NCBI RefSeq assembly: GCF_029813115.1
Contig: NZ_JAPZDS010000019.1
Span: 1-61,871, forward strand
Origin: Aureimonas sp. SK2
GTDB taxonomy: Bacteria > Pseudomonadota > Alphaproteobacteria > Rhizobiales > Rhizobiaceae
Length of the DNA: 61,871 bases
Direction: 5' to 3'
The translations under genes and the position numbers were made by a program. Below are positions 36,823-47,196 of this stretch, in pieces. Position 1 is the first letter of the stretch. Each line of letters starts with the position of its first letter. The notes beneath the pieces are model-generated. The model saw only the letters and a list, made by a program, of their open reading frames with translations, did not search any database and was not told the DNA's origin.

Positions 36823-37152
36823 TCAGGCGGCGGCGAAGACCCGAGCGATGTCCGCCGACTTGTAGGGCTTGGCGACCTTGGGCACGTTGCTGAACCGGCT
36901 GGGAACTTCGGACAGGCTGCCCGACACGAAGCAGAAGGGAATGTTCATCGCTTCGAGGCAGCGCGCCACGGGCAGCGAGTTGGCGCCTCCCAGATCGAAG
37001 TCCAGGAGTGCGAAGTCCACGCCTTCCCTGATCCGCATCAGGCCGTCGTTAAGACTGCTCGCCCAGACGCAGTCCGCATCCAGCATGTCGAGGATGATGT
37101 CCTCGAGATCCATCGCGATCAGGGGTTCGTCTTCCAGGATCAGTACGCGCAT
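36823..37152 (-). CDS. Single-domain response regulator
   Basis: This is a 109-residue stand-alone receiver domain. The acidic pair Glu7/Asp8 (LILEDEPLIAMDLED), probable phosphoacceptor Asp51 (FALLDFDLGG), Ser78 (FVSGS) and Lys95 (AKPY) are all present. There is no output domain, so it should act by protein contact like CheY or DivK, or as a phosphate sink. The ATG at 37152 fits the fold; the longer frame has a non-homologous leader. No kinase gene is adjacent. It lies 141 bp downstream of the EAL protein gene on the same strand. Confidence 0.88.
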   Translation of the reverse strand: MRVLILEDEPLIAMDLEDIILDMLDADCVWASSLNDGLMRIREGVDFALLDFDLGGANSLPVARCLEAMNIPFCFVSGSLSEVPSRFSNVPKVAKPYKSADIARVFAAA

Positions 37153-37293
37153 CTTAGAAGCCCTCGTTTCCTGTAGAACGGCGTCGGCTGGACTTGGTTC
37201 GCTCCGATGAAAAATAAACTTGCCTGATCTTATTGACTTTTCATTTACCATACTAGCGATCGCCGACGCGCCGGTGATGTATGATCGACGACC

Positions 37294-39294
37294 TCAGACG
37301 GCGGCAAGCCGGGGCTCGTCCATTCCGATCGGCTCCGCCGCGGCGGTGAGCCGACTCGCGCGCAGGGAGATCGACGTCATCATCTCAGCGGCCACGCGCT
37401 CGGCCGCCACCGGCTTGCCGAAGAGGTAGCCCTGGAGCTGGTCGCAGCCGAGTTCCTGAAGCATCGCGGCCTGCTCGGCCGTTTCGATGCCTTCCGTCAC
37501 GACCTTGAGGTTCATGTGATGGCCGAGGCTGACGATGGTGCCGATGATCTGCCGGATGCTCGATTCGCCCTGTTCGAAGGCGATCATGAAGGACTGGTCG
37601 ATCTTCAGCTTGTCGAAGGGGAAGCGCCAGAGGTAGCCGAGCGAGGAGTAGCCGGTGCCGAAGTCGTCCATCGCGATGGAGACGCCGAGCGTCTTCAGCT
37701 CCTGCAACTGCGTCAGCACGGAATCGGACCGGTCGAGAAGCAGGCTCTCGACGACCTCGATCTCCAGCCGGTGACCCGCGATGCCCGACGTCTCCAGAGC
37801 GTCCTTCACGATCTGAACGAGGTCGCCGTCCCGAAACTGAACGGCGGACAGGTTGACCGAGATGAACAGGTCGTCGGGCCACAGCGCGATCTGGCGGGTC
37901 GCCTCGCGCAGCACCCAGTCGCCGATCGCCTTGATGTAGCCGCGCGCTTCCGCGATCGGGATGAAGAGGGACGGGGGGATGTAGCCGCCGAGGCCGTCGG
38001 GAAGGCGGATCAGGCTCTCGAAACCCAGGATGCGCTTGTCTGTCGCGCGCACGATCGGCTGGTAGAAGAGCTCAAACTGATCCTGGTCCAGCGCCTCGCG
38101 CATGCGGCGCTCGATCATCCGGCGCTGGCTGGCCTCCTCGTCCATCGACGGCTCGAACAGGACATAGTCGCCCCGCTTCGAACTCTTGTGGACGAGCAGC
38201 GCGAGTTCAGCGTGCTGGAACAGTTGGACGATGGTGCGCCCGTGCTCCGGCACGGTGGAGACGCCCGCGCAGAGCCGGGGCTGCAGCGTCAGGCCGCCGA
38301 TGGCGACCGGGGTCTCGACCTCCAGCCGGATCCGGCGGGCGAGGGCTTCGATGTCGTTGATGCTCTGAAGGTTGCGCTGGATGATGACGAAGTCGTCCGC
38401 GCCGGTCCGGGCGACGAGGTCGTTACGGTCGATCACGCTGAGCAGCCGGTCCGCGACCGTGCGCAGGAGCTCGTCGCCGCCCTCCTGGCCGACGCTCTCG
38501 TTGATGTCGGCCAGACCTTCGATGTCGAGAGCCCAGACGGCGAGCCGCTCGCGGGTCGCGCGGCAGGTCGCCAGGATGCGACCGGCGTCTTCCTCGATGC
38601 GCTTGCGGTTCAGGAGCTTGGTCAAGGTATCGTGATTGGCGAGGAACTGGATGCGCTCGTCCGCCTGTTCGATCCGCCATTTGCGGCGGATGTAGATGAG
38701 GCCTGGAACGCCGGCCGCCACCACCAGCACCCCGATCAGGCCCGCGATCGACAGGCCGATGACCGTGACGTAGCGCTCCTCGACGCCGGTCATGTCGGGC
38801 GTCACAGCGACGAAGGCGAGGCGCTGCCCGCCCTTGTCCAATGGGCTGATCACGAGGCGTCCGCCGGTTTCGGTCCGGGTGACCTCCGTCCACTCGCCGG
38901 GACGCTCGACCGCGCTCTGCGCGAGGCTGTCCATGCCGCGGATGCCGCCGGGCCGCTCGCGCAGCAGCCACGCATGGGCTTCCGACTTCAGCGAGAATTC
39001 CGGTTGCCCGTCGATGTCGAAGATCGTGAAGTTCTCGAGGCCCGAAGCCAGGGCGACGGCACGCACCTCGGTTTCCAGGTCGGGATCGCGCGAGAGACCG
39101 GTCAGAAGCGCGTCCAGCGCGCCGTTGGTCTCCCCGAGATATCGCACGAAACCCTGAGCGCGCTCCTGCGCGGTTCCCGCAACGAGGTTGGAGACCGTTT
39201 CCCGGCTGATATAGACGCCCGCCGTCGCGACGGCCGCCAGGACGGCACCCGCGCCGATTGCTGTAGCGGAATATCGCTTGAGGAAATTGATCAT
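37294..39294 (-). CDS. Membrane GGDEF-EAL protein, probable c-di-GMP phosphodiesterase
   Basis: This is a 666-residue inner-membrane signalling protein. Two transmembrane helices (about 10-30 and 178-202) flank a periplasmic sensor region. The GGDEF domain (about 212-375) has GADDF at 298-302 instead of GG(D/E)EF, so cyclase activity is doubtful. The EAL domain (about 395-645) has FESLIR (Glu426), the Asp pair in MDDFGTGYSSL (543-544), Lys562 and Glu601 (EGIET), and looks competent to hydrolyse c-di-GMP. The degenerate GGDEF may still bind GTP and regulate the EAL half. Confidence 0.9.
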   Translation of the reverse strand: MINFLKRYSATAIGAGAVLAAVATAGVYISRETVSNLVAGTAQERAQGFVRYLGETNGALDALLTGLSRDPDLETEVRAVALASGLENFTIFDIDGQPEFSLKSEAHAWLLRERPGGIRGMDSLAQSAVERPGEWTEVTRTETGGRLVISPLDKGGQRLAFVAVTPDMTGVEERYVTVIGLSIAGLIGVLVVAAGVPGLIYIRRKWRIEQADERIQFLANHDTLTKLLNRKRIEEDAGRILATCRATRERLAVWALDIEGLADINESVGQEGGDELLRTVADRLLSVIDRNDLVARTGADDFVIIQRNLQSINDIEALARRIRLEVETPVAIGGLTLQPRLCAGVSTVPEHGRTIVQLFQHAELALLVHKSSKRGDYVLFEPSMDEEASQRRMIERRMREALDQDQFELFYQPIVRATDKRILGFESLIRLPDGLGGYIPPSLFIPIAEARGYIKAIGDWVLREATRQIALWPDDLFISVNLSAVQFRDGDLVQIVKDALETSGIAGHRLEIEVVESLLLDRSDSVLTQLQELKTLGVSIAMDDFGTGYSSLGYLWRFPFDKLKIDQSFMIAFEQGESSIRQIIGTIVSLGHHMNLKVVTEGIETAEQAAMLQELGCDQLQGYLFGKPVAAERVAAEMMTSISLRASRLTAAAEPIGMDEPRLAAV

Positions 39295-39388
39295 GGCATC
39301 CGCATTCCTTGACCTCCGAAGCGTATCGCGCGAAGGTTAAAGAATGGGGTCCGAAGTTCGGTCGTTACGGGTGTTCCCGGCGATCCGG

Positions 39389-40312
39389 TCACATGGCCCA
39401 GCGGCGGTGGAACCACATCCACTGGTCCGGATATTCCCGAACCCAGCGTTCGACCACATCGTTGAGTTGCTGGCAGCTTGCCCGTACGTCGATCTCCCCT
39501 GACGGCCCGCGCGCGAGATCCAGCCTCGGTTCCAGCGACAGGCGATAGCGGCCACCCGGCAGGCGCACGCAGCGCGCGGGATAGATGTCGCACTCGAACT
39601 TGCGTGCGAGCTTGGGCAGGAGCGGATTGGTGCGGCAAGGGCGCCCGAAGAAGGTCGTCGGCTCGCCGCGCTTGAACTTCTGGTCCACGAGCATGCCGAC
39701 GTTGCCGCCGCGCTCCAGCGTACCGGCCAGCGCCCAGGCCGCACCGGCCTTTGAGGGAACGAGATGCCCGCCGCGCGTGCGGCGCGCCGACAGGACCTCG
39801 CGGGCGATGTAGCGGTTGTTGGGTTGGCGGAAGAGGGCGGTCAGCTCGATGCCGATGGCCGCGGCACAGATCGGCAGGAGCTCGAACGAACCGAGATGCG
39901 CCGTGAAGAAGATGATCGGCTTGGGGTTGTCGCGCAGTTCGAGGAAGACGTCGATCCCTTCCACCTCGACCATCCCGTCCGACGCATCCTTCGACGGATC
40001 GAAGTCGAAGATGTCGTCGAGGAACACGTACTCGGCCGCGATCCGTCCCATCTGACCCCAGTTCCGACGGGCGAGATCCTGAATGGCGGCCTCGTCCATA
40101 TTGGGAAAGGCGAGGCGCAGGTTCTCCACCGCGACCCTGTGGCGGGACGTCTTGGGGCCGATCCATTGCGCGAGGCGATCGGCGAGGGCCAGACCCTTGC
40201 GGGCGGGAAAGCGCCGCAGGATGGCGAGCAGCCCGAACAGGGCCTGTGCGATCACCCAGTCGCGCGCCTGCCGCTGCCGCTTCCAGGCCTTTTCGAGGAG
40301 CCGTCCGCTCAT
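39389..40312 (-). CDS. lpxXL: Lipid A very-long-chain acyltransferase LpxXL
   Basis: This is an inner-membrane LpxL/HtrB-family acyltransferase (307 aa) that in rhizobia transfers a hydroxylated C28-type fatty acid from AcpXL to lipid A. It has the catalytic-type motif TAHLGSFELLP (His in the HxxxxE pattern) near residue 138 and an N-terminal hydrophobic helix. It is the last gene of the acpXL cluster and overlaps the dehydrogenase gene upstream by 4 bp. The assignment to LpxXL rather than LpxL or LpxM rests on this conserved context. Confidence 0.92.
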   Translation of the reverse strand: MSGRLLEKAWKRQRQARDWVIAQALFGLLAILRRFPARKGLALADRLAQWIGPKTSRHRVAVENLRLAFPNMDEAAIQDLARRNWGQMGRIAAEYVFLDDIFDFDPSKDASDGMVEVEGIDVFLELRDNPKPIIFFTAHLGSFELLPICAAAIGIELTALFRQPNNRYIAREVLSARRTRGGHLVPSKAGAAWALAGTLERGGNVGMLVDQKFKRGEPTTFFGRPCRTNPLLPKLARKFECDIYPARCVRLPGGRYRLSLEPRLDLARGPSGEIDVRASCQQLNDVVERWVREYPDQWMWFHRRWAM

Positions 40313-41352
40313 GCCGCGAGGTCGCGGTCCACCCGCAGGACGATCTTGCCGAAGACCTGTCGCCCTTCCATTCGCTTCAGCGCGACGTCGATGTCGTCGA
40401 AGCCGACCTCCGTGTCGATCACCGGCCGCACCCAGCCGCGCGCCATCTTTTCCATGGCATCGGCCATGTTCTCCATGCGGCAGCCGAAGGAGCCGAGGAG
40501 CTTGAGCTGCTGCTGGAACAGCATCATGAGGTTGACTTCGGTCGAAACGCCGGAGGTCGAGCCGCAGGTGACGAGCCGTCCGCCGCGCTTCAGGCACAAC
40601 ATGGAACCGGCGAACGTGTCCTTGCCGACATGCTCGAACACGACGTCGACCCCCTTCTTCTTCGTCAGCTTGCGCACGACGCCCTCGAAGCGGTCGGACC
40701 GGTAGTTGATCACGTGATCGGCGCCGAGCGCCCGGGCCGGCTCGATCTTCTCGTCCGAGCCGACGGTGGTGATGACCGTCGCCCCGTGCCGCTTGGCGAG
40801 CTGGATGGCCGCCGTGCCGATCCCCGAGCCGCCGGCATGCACCAGGACGGTCTCGCCCGGCTGTAGCCTGGCGTTGTCGAACAGCATGTGCTCGACCGTG
40901 CCGAAGGTGACGGGCGCGAGCGCCGCTCCGACCGCGTCGCAACCCGGCGGGGCGGGGACGAGGAGGCGGGCGGGCAGGTTGATCCGCTCCTGCGCGAAGC
41001 CGTCGAGATGGAAGCCGTGGACGCCGCCGACATGCTCGCAGAGATTGTCGCGGCCCTCGCGGCAGGCATGGCAAAGGCCGCAGGTGCGTGCGCCGTAGAT
41101 CGACACAAGCTGCCCCGGCACGAGGCCGGAGGTCCCGGCGCCCAGCGTCTCCACGATGCCGGAAGCCTCGGCCCCGATGGTCAGCGGCAACTTTCGCTTG
41201 GCGAAGGCCATGCCGCGCCAGCCCCAGACGTCGATGTGGTTCAGCGCGACGACCTGGATGCGAACCGTGACCTCGCCGGGGCCGGGGGCGCCGGGGGCCT
41301 CGACCTCGACGCTGCGCAGGTCTCGATCGGCGACGAGTTGCAAGGCTCGCAT
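40309..41352 (-). CDS. adh2XL: Zinc-type alcohol dehydrogenase-like protein Adh2XL
   Basis: This is a medium-chain dehydrogenase/reductase (347 aa). The catalytic-zinc-like NHIDVWGWRG and GAEASGIVE segments, a four-cysteine structural zinc loop CGLCHACREGRDNLC, and the NADPH-binding HAGGSGIGTAAIQ are visible. It occupies the position of the dehydrogenase gene in rhizobial acpXL loci. By context it acts in very-long-chain fatty acid elongation, probably as an enoyl-type reductase, but that reaction is inference. It overlaps lpxXL by 4 bp and lies 20 bp after fabF1XL. Confidence 0.88.
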   Translation of the reverse strand: MRALQLVADRDLRSVEVEAPGAPGPGEVTVRIQVVALNHIDVWGWRGMAFAKRKLPLTIGAEASGIVETLGAGTSGLVPGQLVSIYGARTCGLCHACREGRDNLCEHVGGVHGFHLDGFAQERINLPARLLVPAPPGCDAVGAALAPVTFGTVEHMLFDNARLQPGETVLVHAGGSGIGTAAIQLAKRHGATVITTVGSDEKIEPARALGADHVINYRSDRFEGVVRKLTKKKGVDVVFEHVGKDTFAGSMLCLKRGGRLVTCGSTSGVSTEVNLMMLFQQQLKLLGSFGCRMENMADAMEKMARGWVRPVIDTEVGFDDIDVALKRMEGRQVFGKIVLRVDRDLAA

Positions 41353-41372
41353 GGAAGCTCCTGGACGAACGG

Positions 41373-42656
<1,284 letters not shown>

Positions 42657-42700
42657 CAGTCCCATCCGTCCCGGGCCGTCCGGCCCATGCTCCGCCGGCG

Positions 42701-43906
42701 TCAGCGCGGCTCGATCGCCTCGACAAGGGCGACGCCTTCGCCCCGGACATGCCCGACTCCGGTGACCAGCGCCTGCGCCGGCGCGAACTCCGCCGGCCGC
42801 TCCTCGCCACCGGCCGCGGGCGCGGGCAGGCGGCCCATGGACAGGTGGATCGCGGCCAGGGCCACGCCCATCGGGAACTGCGCCTCCATGGCATGGCCGA
42901 GCGCGCTGCCGTAGGTGCGCAGCGCCGCCTGCGGAAAGCGCTGGCGCAGGAGCTCCAGCTCGGCCGCCGTCTCCGCCGCCAGACCCGTGGCGCCGGACAG
43001 GATCAGGAGCTCGTCGTCGCCCGCTGCGCTTTCGTCGATCAGGCGGCCGAGACGCTCGGCGAGGCGGGCGTCGCCCCTCGGTCCCCTGTCGCCGGCGACG
43101 AAGCGCAGCCGGCCGTAGGCGGTCGCTCCGCGCGCAGCGGCATGTTCGGCATCCTCCAGCACCAGGAAGGCGCCGGCGCTTCCCGGCACGAAGCCGGACC
43201 CGTCACCCCCGCGAGAGGGCACGGGCCGCCAGTCGCCCTCCAGAAGGAAGCCGCCGAGTTCGTAGTTGACGAGGAGATCCTTGCGGTCGGCCGAAAAGGC
43301 GCCGCCCACGAGGCAGATGCGGCTCTGCCCTGCCCGGATGCGGGCGGACGCCACCTGCACGGCGGAGATGCCGGCGCTTTCCTCGCCCATGAAGGTGCGT
43401 GAGGACCCCGTCACCTTGTGGACGATCGAGATATTGCCCGCCATCAGGTTGGAAAGCTGGGCGAGGAACAGCGTCGGGCGCAGTTCGCTCGACAGAAGCT
43501 CGTTCATGATCGGCCGCGGGTCGTCTTGACCCCGGGCGCGCGCCATGACCAGAGCGTCTACGCCGGGATCTCGCTCGCCGCCGCCGGCCGCCACGATCAT
43601 GTCGACCCGGGCGCGCGTCGCCTCGTCCGGCGCCACCTCGGCATCGGCCAGCGCGAGACCGGCCGCGTAGACGCCGAGCTTCTGCCAGGTCTCCATCTGC
43701 CGCTGGTCCCCCTTCTTGGGGATCTGCAGCGACCAGTCGACCGGGGGCAGTGGATGCACGAAATGTCGTGTCGGCGCGACCTCTTCGAGGGTCGGCTGGA
43801 CGCCTTCGGCGGCGGCGAGGCGGGAGACGTGCGTCTCGACCCCTTCGCCCAGCGATGAAACGAGACCGACACCGGTGATCAGCACGTCGCGCGCGGGTTG
43901 GTCCAT
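42701..43906 (-). CDS. fabF2XL: KAS-like protein FabF2XL lacking the active-site cysteine
   Basis: This is a thiolase-fold KAS homologue (401 aa). At the nucleophile position the sequence reads TFMGEESAG (171-179), with Glu in place of the Cys of TACASG. The C-terminal SALGHAMEAQFP segment keeps one catalytic-type His, but the NAHGT motif is absent. It should therefore not condense by itself. A chain-length-factor role beside FabF1XL is the natural inference. It lies 76 bp after acpXL and 44 bp before the fabF1XL start. Confidence 0.9.
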   Translation of the reverse strand: MDQPARDVLITGVGLVSSLGEGVETHVSRLAAAEGVQPTLEEVAPTRHFVHPLPPVDWSLQIPKKGDQRQMETWQKLGVYAAGLALADAEVAPDEATRARVDMIVAAGGGERDPGVDALVMARARGQDDPRPIMNELLSSELRPTLFLAQLSNLMAGNISIVHKVTGSSRTFMGEESAGISAVQVASARIRAGQSRICLVGGAFSADRKDLLVNYELGGFLLEGDWRPVPSRGGDGSGFVPGSAGAFLVLEDAEHAAARGATAYGRLRFVAGDRGPRGDARLAERLGRLIDESAAGDDELLILSGATGLAAETAAELELLRQRFPQAALRTYGSALGHAMEAQFPMGVALAAIHLSMGRLPAPAAGGEERPAEFAPAQALVTGVGHVRGEGVALVEAIEPR

Positions 43907-43982
43907 CGTCGGTTCCGTCGAAAAGGAAGCGCGGGCGCCTGAGCGCCCGCGACGGGAATGGTCGGTCGTCGGCCGGACGCGG

Positions 43983-44264
43983 TCAGGCGGCCTTGGCGGC
44001 GCGCAGCTCGTCGATCTTGGCGCAGAGGTTCTTCATGACGAAGTACTCCTCCGTCGATGCCGCGCCCTCGTTGACCTGCTGCGTCCACTTCTCCAGCGGG
44101 ATCTTGATGCCGAACTCCTTGTCGATCGCGAAGACGATGTCGAGGAAGTCGAGGGAATCGATCCCGAGATCGTCGATCGTATGGCTCTCGGGGGTGATCT
44201 GGTCGCGGTCGATCTCGCTCGTCTCGGCGATGATGTCGGCCACCCGGTCGAAGGTTGAAGACAA
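43983..44264 (-). CDS. acpXL: Very-long-chain acyl carrier protein AcpXL
   Basis: This is a 93-residue acyl carrier protein that holds the growing C28-type chain for lipid A. Phosphopantetheine attaches at Ser37 in [10 protein letters not shown], the AcpXL variant of the usual DSLD/E motif. The acidic helix and the [15 protein letters not shown] tail are typical of AcpXL. The start codon is TTG with an AGGA site about seven bases upstream. It heads the VLCFA operon and is divergent from dusA, with a good minus-strand promoter between. Confidence 0.95.
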   Translation of the reverse strand: MSSTFDRVADIIAETSEIDRDQITPESHTIDDLGIDSLDFLDIVFAIDKEFGIKIPLEKWTQQVNEGAASTEEYFVMKNLCAKIDELRAAKAA

Positions 44265-44306
44265 GGGATCTTCCTCGTAAATCTGTCAGATCGTTCGTGG
44301 GGCGAA

Positions 44307-44334
44307 CCTATAGGCAATCCTTCAGGCTTTGCAA
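44307..44334 (-). promoter_or_regulatory. Promoter of the acpXL operon
   Basis: On the minus strand TTGCAA (44334-44329) and TATAGG (44312-44307) are separated by 16 bases, placing transcription start roughly 35 bases before the acpXL TTG codon. No other promoter of this quality is visible in the 128-bp gap. Confidence 0.6.
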
Positions 44335-44392
44335 AGCGACGCAGCCCGCTCCACCCTTGCCCGATCTCTCGCCGAACAACGGCCCGGACCTC

Positions 44393-45391
44393 ATGCGCCC
44401 TTATCTCCCGATCCGCTTCGCCGTTGCGCCCATGATCGACTGGACGGATCGGAATTGTCGTTACCTCCACCGGCGGCTGGCGCCCCATGCGCTGCTCTAC
44501 ACGGAGATGGTGGTGGCGGACGCCATCCTGCACGGCGACCGCGATCGGCTTCTCGGCTTCGATCCGGCCGAGCATCCCCTCGCGCTCCAGATCGGCGGAT
44601 CGGACCCCGGCAAATTGGCTGAAGCCGCCCGGATCGGCGAGGCCTTCGGCTATGACGAGATCAATCTCAACGTCGGTTGCCCTTCGGACCGCGTCCAGTC
44701 CGGGGCCTTCGGCGCCTGCCTGATGCGCGAACCGGCGCTGGTCGGCCGGTGCCTCTCGGCGATGCGCGAGGCGGTGTCCGTCCCTGTAACGGTGAAGTGC
44801 CGCATCGGGGTGGACGAGCAGGATCCCAAGCCCGCACTCGACGCGGTCGCCGACGCGGCGGTGGATGCGGGCGTCTCCGCCATCTGGGTCCACGCCCGTA
44901 AGGCCTGGCTTCAGGGACTGAGCCCGAAGGAGAACCGCGAGATCCCGCCGCTCGACTATGACCGGGTGTATCGCTTGAAGGCGCGCCTGCCCGGCATGTT
45001 CGTCGGCCTGAACGGCGGCCTTGCGACGGTCGAAGCCGCCGCTGCACATCTCACCCGTGTCGACGGGGTGATGATGGGGCGCGGCGCCTATCAGAATCCA
45101 TCGGACCTCGCGCATGTCGCGTCGCTGATCCACGGCGAGCCGCCGGAGCCGATCGACTACGGCGCCGTGATCGACGACATGGTGTCCTATGCCGGGCGCC
45201 ACATGGCGGCCGGCGGGCGCCTGTCCAACGTCACGCGCCACATGATCGGCCTGTTCACCGGCCAGCCCGGCGCGCGCCGCTGGCGCCAGATCCTGTCGGA
45301 GCGCGCGGTGCGGCCGGGCGCGACGCCCGAACTGATTCGCGAGGCCTTTGCGGAGGTCCGCCTCGATTCCCCGGCCGAAGCTGCGGCCTGA
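44393..45391 (+). CDS. dusA: tRNA-dihydrouridine synthase DusA
   Basis: This FMN enzyme (332 aa) reduces uridine to dihydrouridine in the tRNA D-loop. The N-terminal FAVAPMIDWTDRNCR and TEMVVADAI segments bind FMN, and the catalytic Cys is in LNVGCPSDRVQSG. The GVMMGRGAYQNP motif near residue 225 is typical of the DusA subgroup. The ATG at 44393 is the standard DusA start (RPYLPIRFAVAPM); the longer frame extends into the acpXL promoter and is not coding. A TauE-type transporter gene follows after 16 bp. Confidence 0.95.
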   Translation: MRPYLPIRFAVAPMIDWTDRNCRYLHRRLAPHALLYTEMVVADAILHGDRDRLLGFDPAEHPLALQIGGSDPGKLAEAARIGEAFGYDEINLNVGCPSDRVQSGAFGACLMREPALVGRCLSAMREAVSVPVTVKCRIGVDEQDPKPALDAVADAAVDAGVSAIWVHARKAWLQGLSPKENREIPPLDYDRVYRLKARLPGMFVGLNGGLATVEAAAAHLTRVDGVMMGRGAYQNPSDLAHVASLIHGEPPEPIDYGAVIDDMVSYAGRHMAAGGRLSNVTRHMIGLFTGQPGARRWRQILSERAVRPGATPELIREAFAEVRLDSPAEAAA

Positions 45392-45407
45392 CGCGGGACG
45401 ACGATCC

Positions 45408-46223
45408 ATGGATTGGGCCGAAGTCGGCACATTGGTCGCTCTCCTGGCGGCCGGCGCGCTCCTGTCCGGTTTCCTTGCCGGGCTGCTCGGGATCGGAGGC
45501 GGGGCCGTCACCGTGCCCGTTCTCTACCAGGTGCTGACGGTGCTCGACGTCGCGCCGGACAACCGGATGCAGATCGCGGTCGGCACCTCGCTCGCGCTGA
45601 TCATCCCGACCTCGATCCGTTCGCTCCGGGCGCACATGGCGCGCGGCGCGGTGGATACGGTGCTGCTGAAGCAGTGGATCGTCACCGTTCCGCTCGGCGC
45701 TGTCCTCGGCGGGGCCGTAGCGAACCTTCTGCCTTCGGAGGTGCTGGAGGCGATCTTCGCGGCGATCGCGCTGGTGCTCGGGGTGCGCATGCTGATCGGC
45801 CGGCTGCCCTTCATGCTCGGCAGCGACCTGCCGGGGCGCGTCGGGCGAACCGTTGCGGGACTCGTGATCGGAGCGCTGTCGGCCATCATGGGCATCGGCG
45901 GCGGCGTCCTGAACAACACCTTCATGACGCTCTACGGCCGCTCGATGCATCAGGCCGTGGCGACGTCGGCGGGCGTCGGCGTCCTGATCGCCGTTCCCGG
46001 CGTCGTACCCTTCTTGGTCGGGGGCTGGGGCCATTCCGGCCTGCCACCCTTCAACCTCGGCAATGTCAGTCTGGCGGCGCTGGCGATCCTGATCCCGCTC
46101 TCGATGCCGACCGTGAGGCTCGGCGCCACGCTGGCGCATCGGCTGACCAAGCGTCAGTTGGAGGTCGGCTTCGGCCTCTTCCTTCTCACGGTCTCGATCC
46201 GGTTCATGATCGGAGCCTTGTGA
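45408..46223 (+). CDS. TauE/SafE-family membrane transporter
   Basis: This is a 271-residue protein with about eight helices in two related halves. Each half has the family's glycine motif: LAGLLGIGGGAVTVPVL near residue 27 and SAIMGIGGGVLNNTF near 163. The family is thought to export sulfite, sulfoacetate or other organic anions; the substrate here is unknown. It follows dusA on the same strand, so transcriptional coupling is plausible but a functional link is not evident. Confidence 0.87.
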   Translation: MDWAEVGTLVALLAAGALLSGFLAGLLGIGGGAVTVPVLYQVLTVLDVAPDNRMQIAVGTSLALIIPTSIRSLRAHMARGAVDTVLLKQWIVTVPLGAVLGGAVANLLPSEVLEAIFAAIALVLGVRMLIGRLPFMLGSDLPGRVGRTVAGLVIGALSAIMGIGGGVLNNTFMTLYGRSMHQAVATSAGVGVLIAVPGVVPFLVGGWGHSGLPPFNLGNVSLAALAILIPLSMPTVRLGATLAHRLTKRQLEVGFGLFLLTVSIRFMIGAL

Positions 46224-46230
46224 TCCGTCG

Positions 46231-46932
46231 TCAGTCGGAGAGGATCATCCTGTCGCCCCGGAAGTCGAGCGAGGACAGGGTTCCGAGGAAGCTCATGCCG
46301 AGAAGGTTGACGCCGATCCCCTCGCCCTGGGTGACGACGGCGGGCACGCGCCTCCGCTCGATGGAGCCGATCCGCACCGTATCCAGGGTGACGGGCGCCG
46401 CCACGGTATCGCCGTTGGCGGTGCGGATGCGGGCGGTGTAGCGCAAGGATCCGAGATCGATGCCGGCCGCCGCGGCCGTGGCACGGTCGATGGCAATGAG
46501 GCTCGCGCCGGTATCCACCAGAAAGGGCACGCGGCGTCCGTTCACCTCGGCATCCACGGAAAAGTGGTTGCCGCCACCGCGCGCCACCATGACCTGCCCG
46601 TCCGGGCCGCCCATGGTCGCGGTGCGGCCGGGCACCAGCACGGCCATCATCCGGTCGCCTACGGCGCGAAACTCCGGCCCGAATGCATAGGCGCCGATCA
46701 GCACGGCGAAGGCGACGATCCAGATCGCGGCGCTCTTGGCGGCCTGCCCCCAGCGCCCGCGAAAGGCGATCAGGAGGCTCGATCCGAGAAGCGTCGTCCA
46801 AAGACCCATGTACACCAGCGACGCGAAGGCGTCGTCCCGGAGGCCCAGGACCTGTCCGCCGCCGAAGGTGAGGGCGAGAATCGCGAGGCCGATGACGGCC
46901 AGAAGGATGACCAGGACGGTGCCCGAGCGCAT
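46231..46932 (-). CDS. Membrane-anchored retropepsin-like aspartic protease (TIGR02281 type)
   Basis: This is a 233-residue protein with about three N-terminal helices (residues 5-100) followed by a retropepsin-fold domain bearing the catalytic VDTGASLIAID motif near 145. A single Asp-Thr-Gly implies dimerisation for activity. The second half, GVNLLGMSFLGTLSSLDF, is typical of the clan AA family TIGR02281. GGAGG lies eight bases before the ATG at 46932, which begins one base after the stop of the upstream DUF1289 gene, so the two are coupled. Confidence 0.85.
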   Translation of the reverse strand: MRSGTVLVILLAVIGLAILALTFGGGQVLGLRDDAFASLVYMGLWTTLLGSSLLIAFRGRWGQAAKSAAIWIVAFAVLIGAYAFGPEFRAVGDRMMAVLVPGRTATMGGPDGQVMVARGGGNHFSVDAEVNGRRVPFLVDTGASLIAIDRATAAAAGIDLGSLRYTARIRTANGDTVAAPVTLDTVRIGSIERRRVPAVVTQGEGIGVNLLGMSFLGTLSSLDFRGDRMILSD

Positions 46933-46933
46933 C

Positions 46934-47131
46934 TCAGCGTCCTCCATCGGTGTGAAGCCGCAGCCGCTCGCCGAGCTCACCCATGATGGCGAGGCGCGCC
47001 GGCTCCGAAAGGCCGGACCAGGCGGCGATCTCCGGCAGCGTGCGGCCGCAGCCGATGCAGAGTGCGCCCGCACCGTCGAGGGTACAGACATCGACGCAAG
47101 GGGAGGAGAGGGCGGCGGGCGAAACGGTCAT
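46934..47131 (-). CDS. DUF1289 small cysteine-rich protein
   Basis: This is a 65-residue protein with the family pattern SPCVDVCTLDGAGALCIGC followed by RTLPEIAAW. The four cysteines probably bind zinc or an iron-sulfur centre. Function is unknown. The ribosome-binding site before the ATG is poor, so the start may lie a few codons further in. It lies between the histidine kinase and the retropepsin genes on the same strand. Confidence 0.85.
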   Translation of the reverse strand: MTVSPAALSSPCVDVCTLDGAGALCIGCGRTLPEIAAWSGLSEPARLAIMGELGERLRLHTDGGR

Positions 47132-47196
47132 GAAGAGGAGATAAGTCGCGGCCACGCCCGCCGCAACGCACCCTCGCGGCGACGTGTCCGAGGCTG

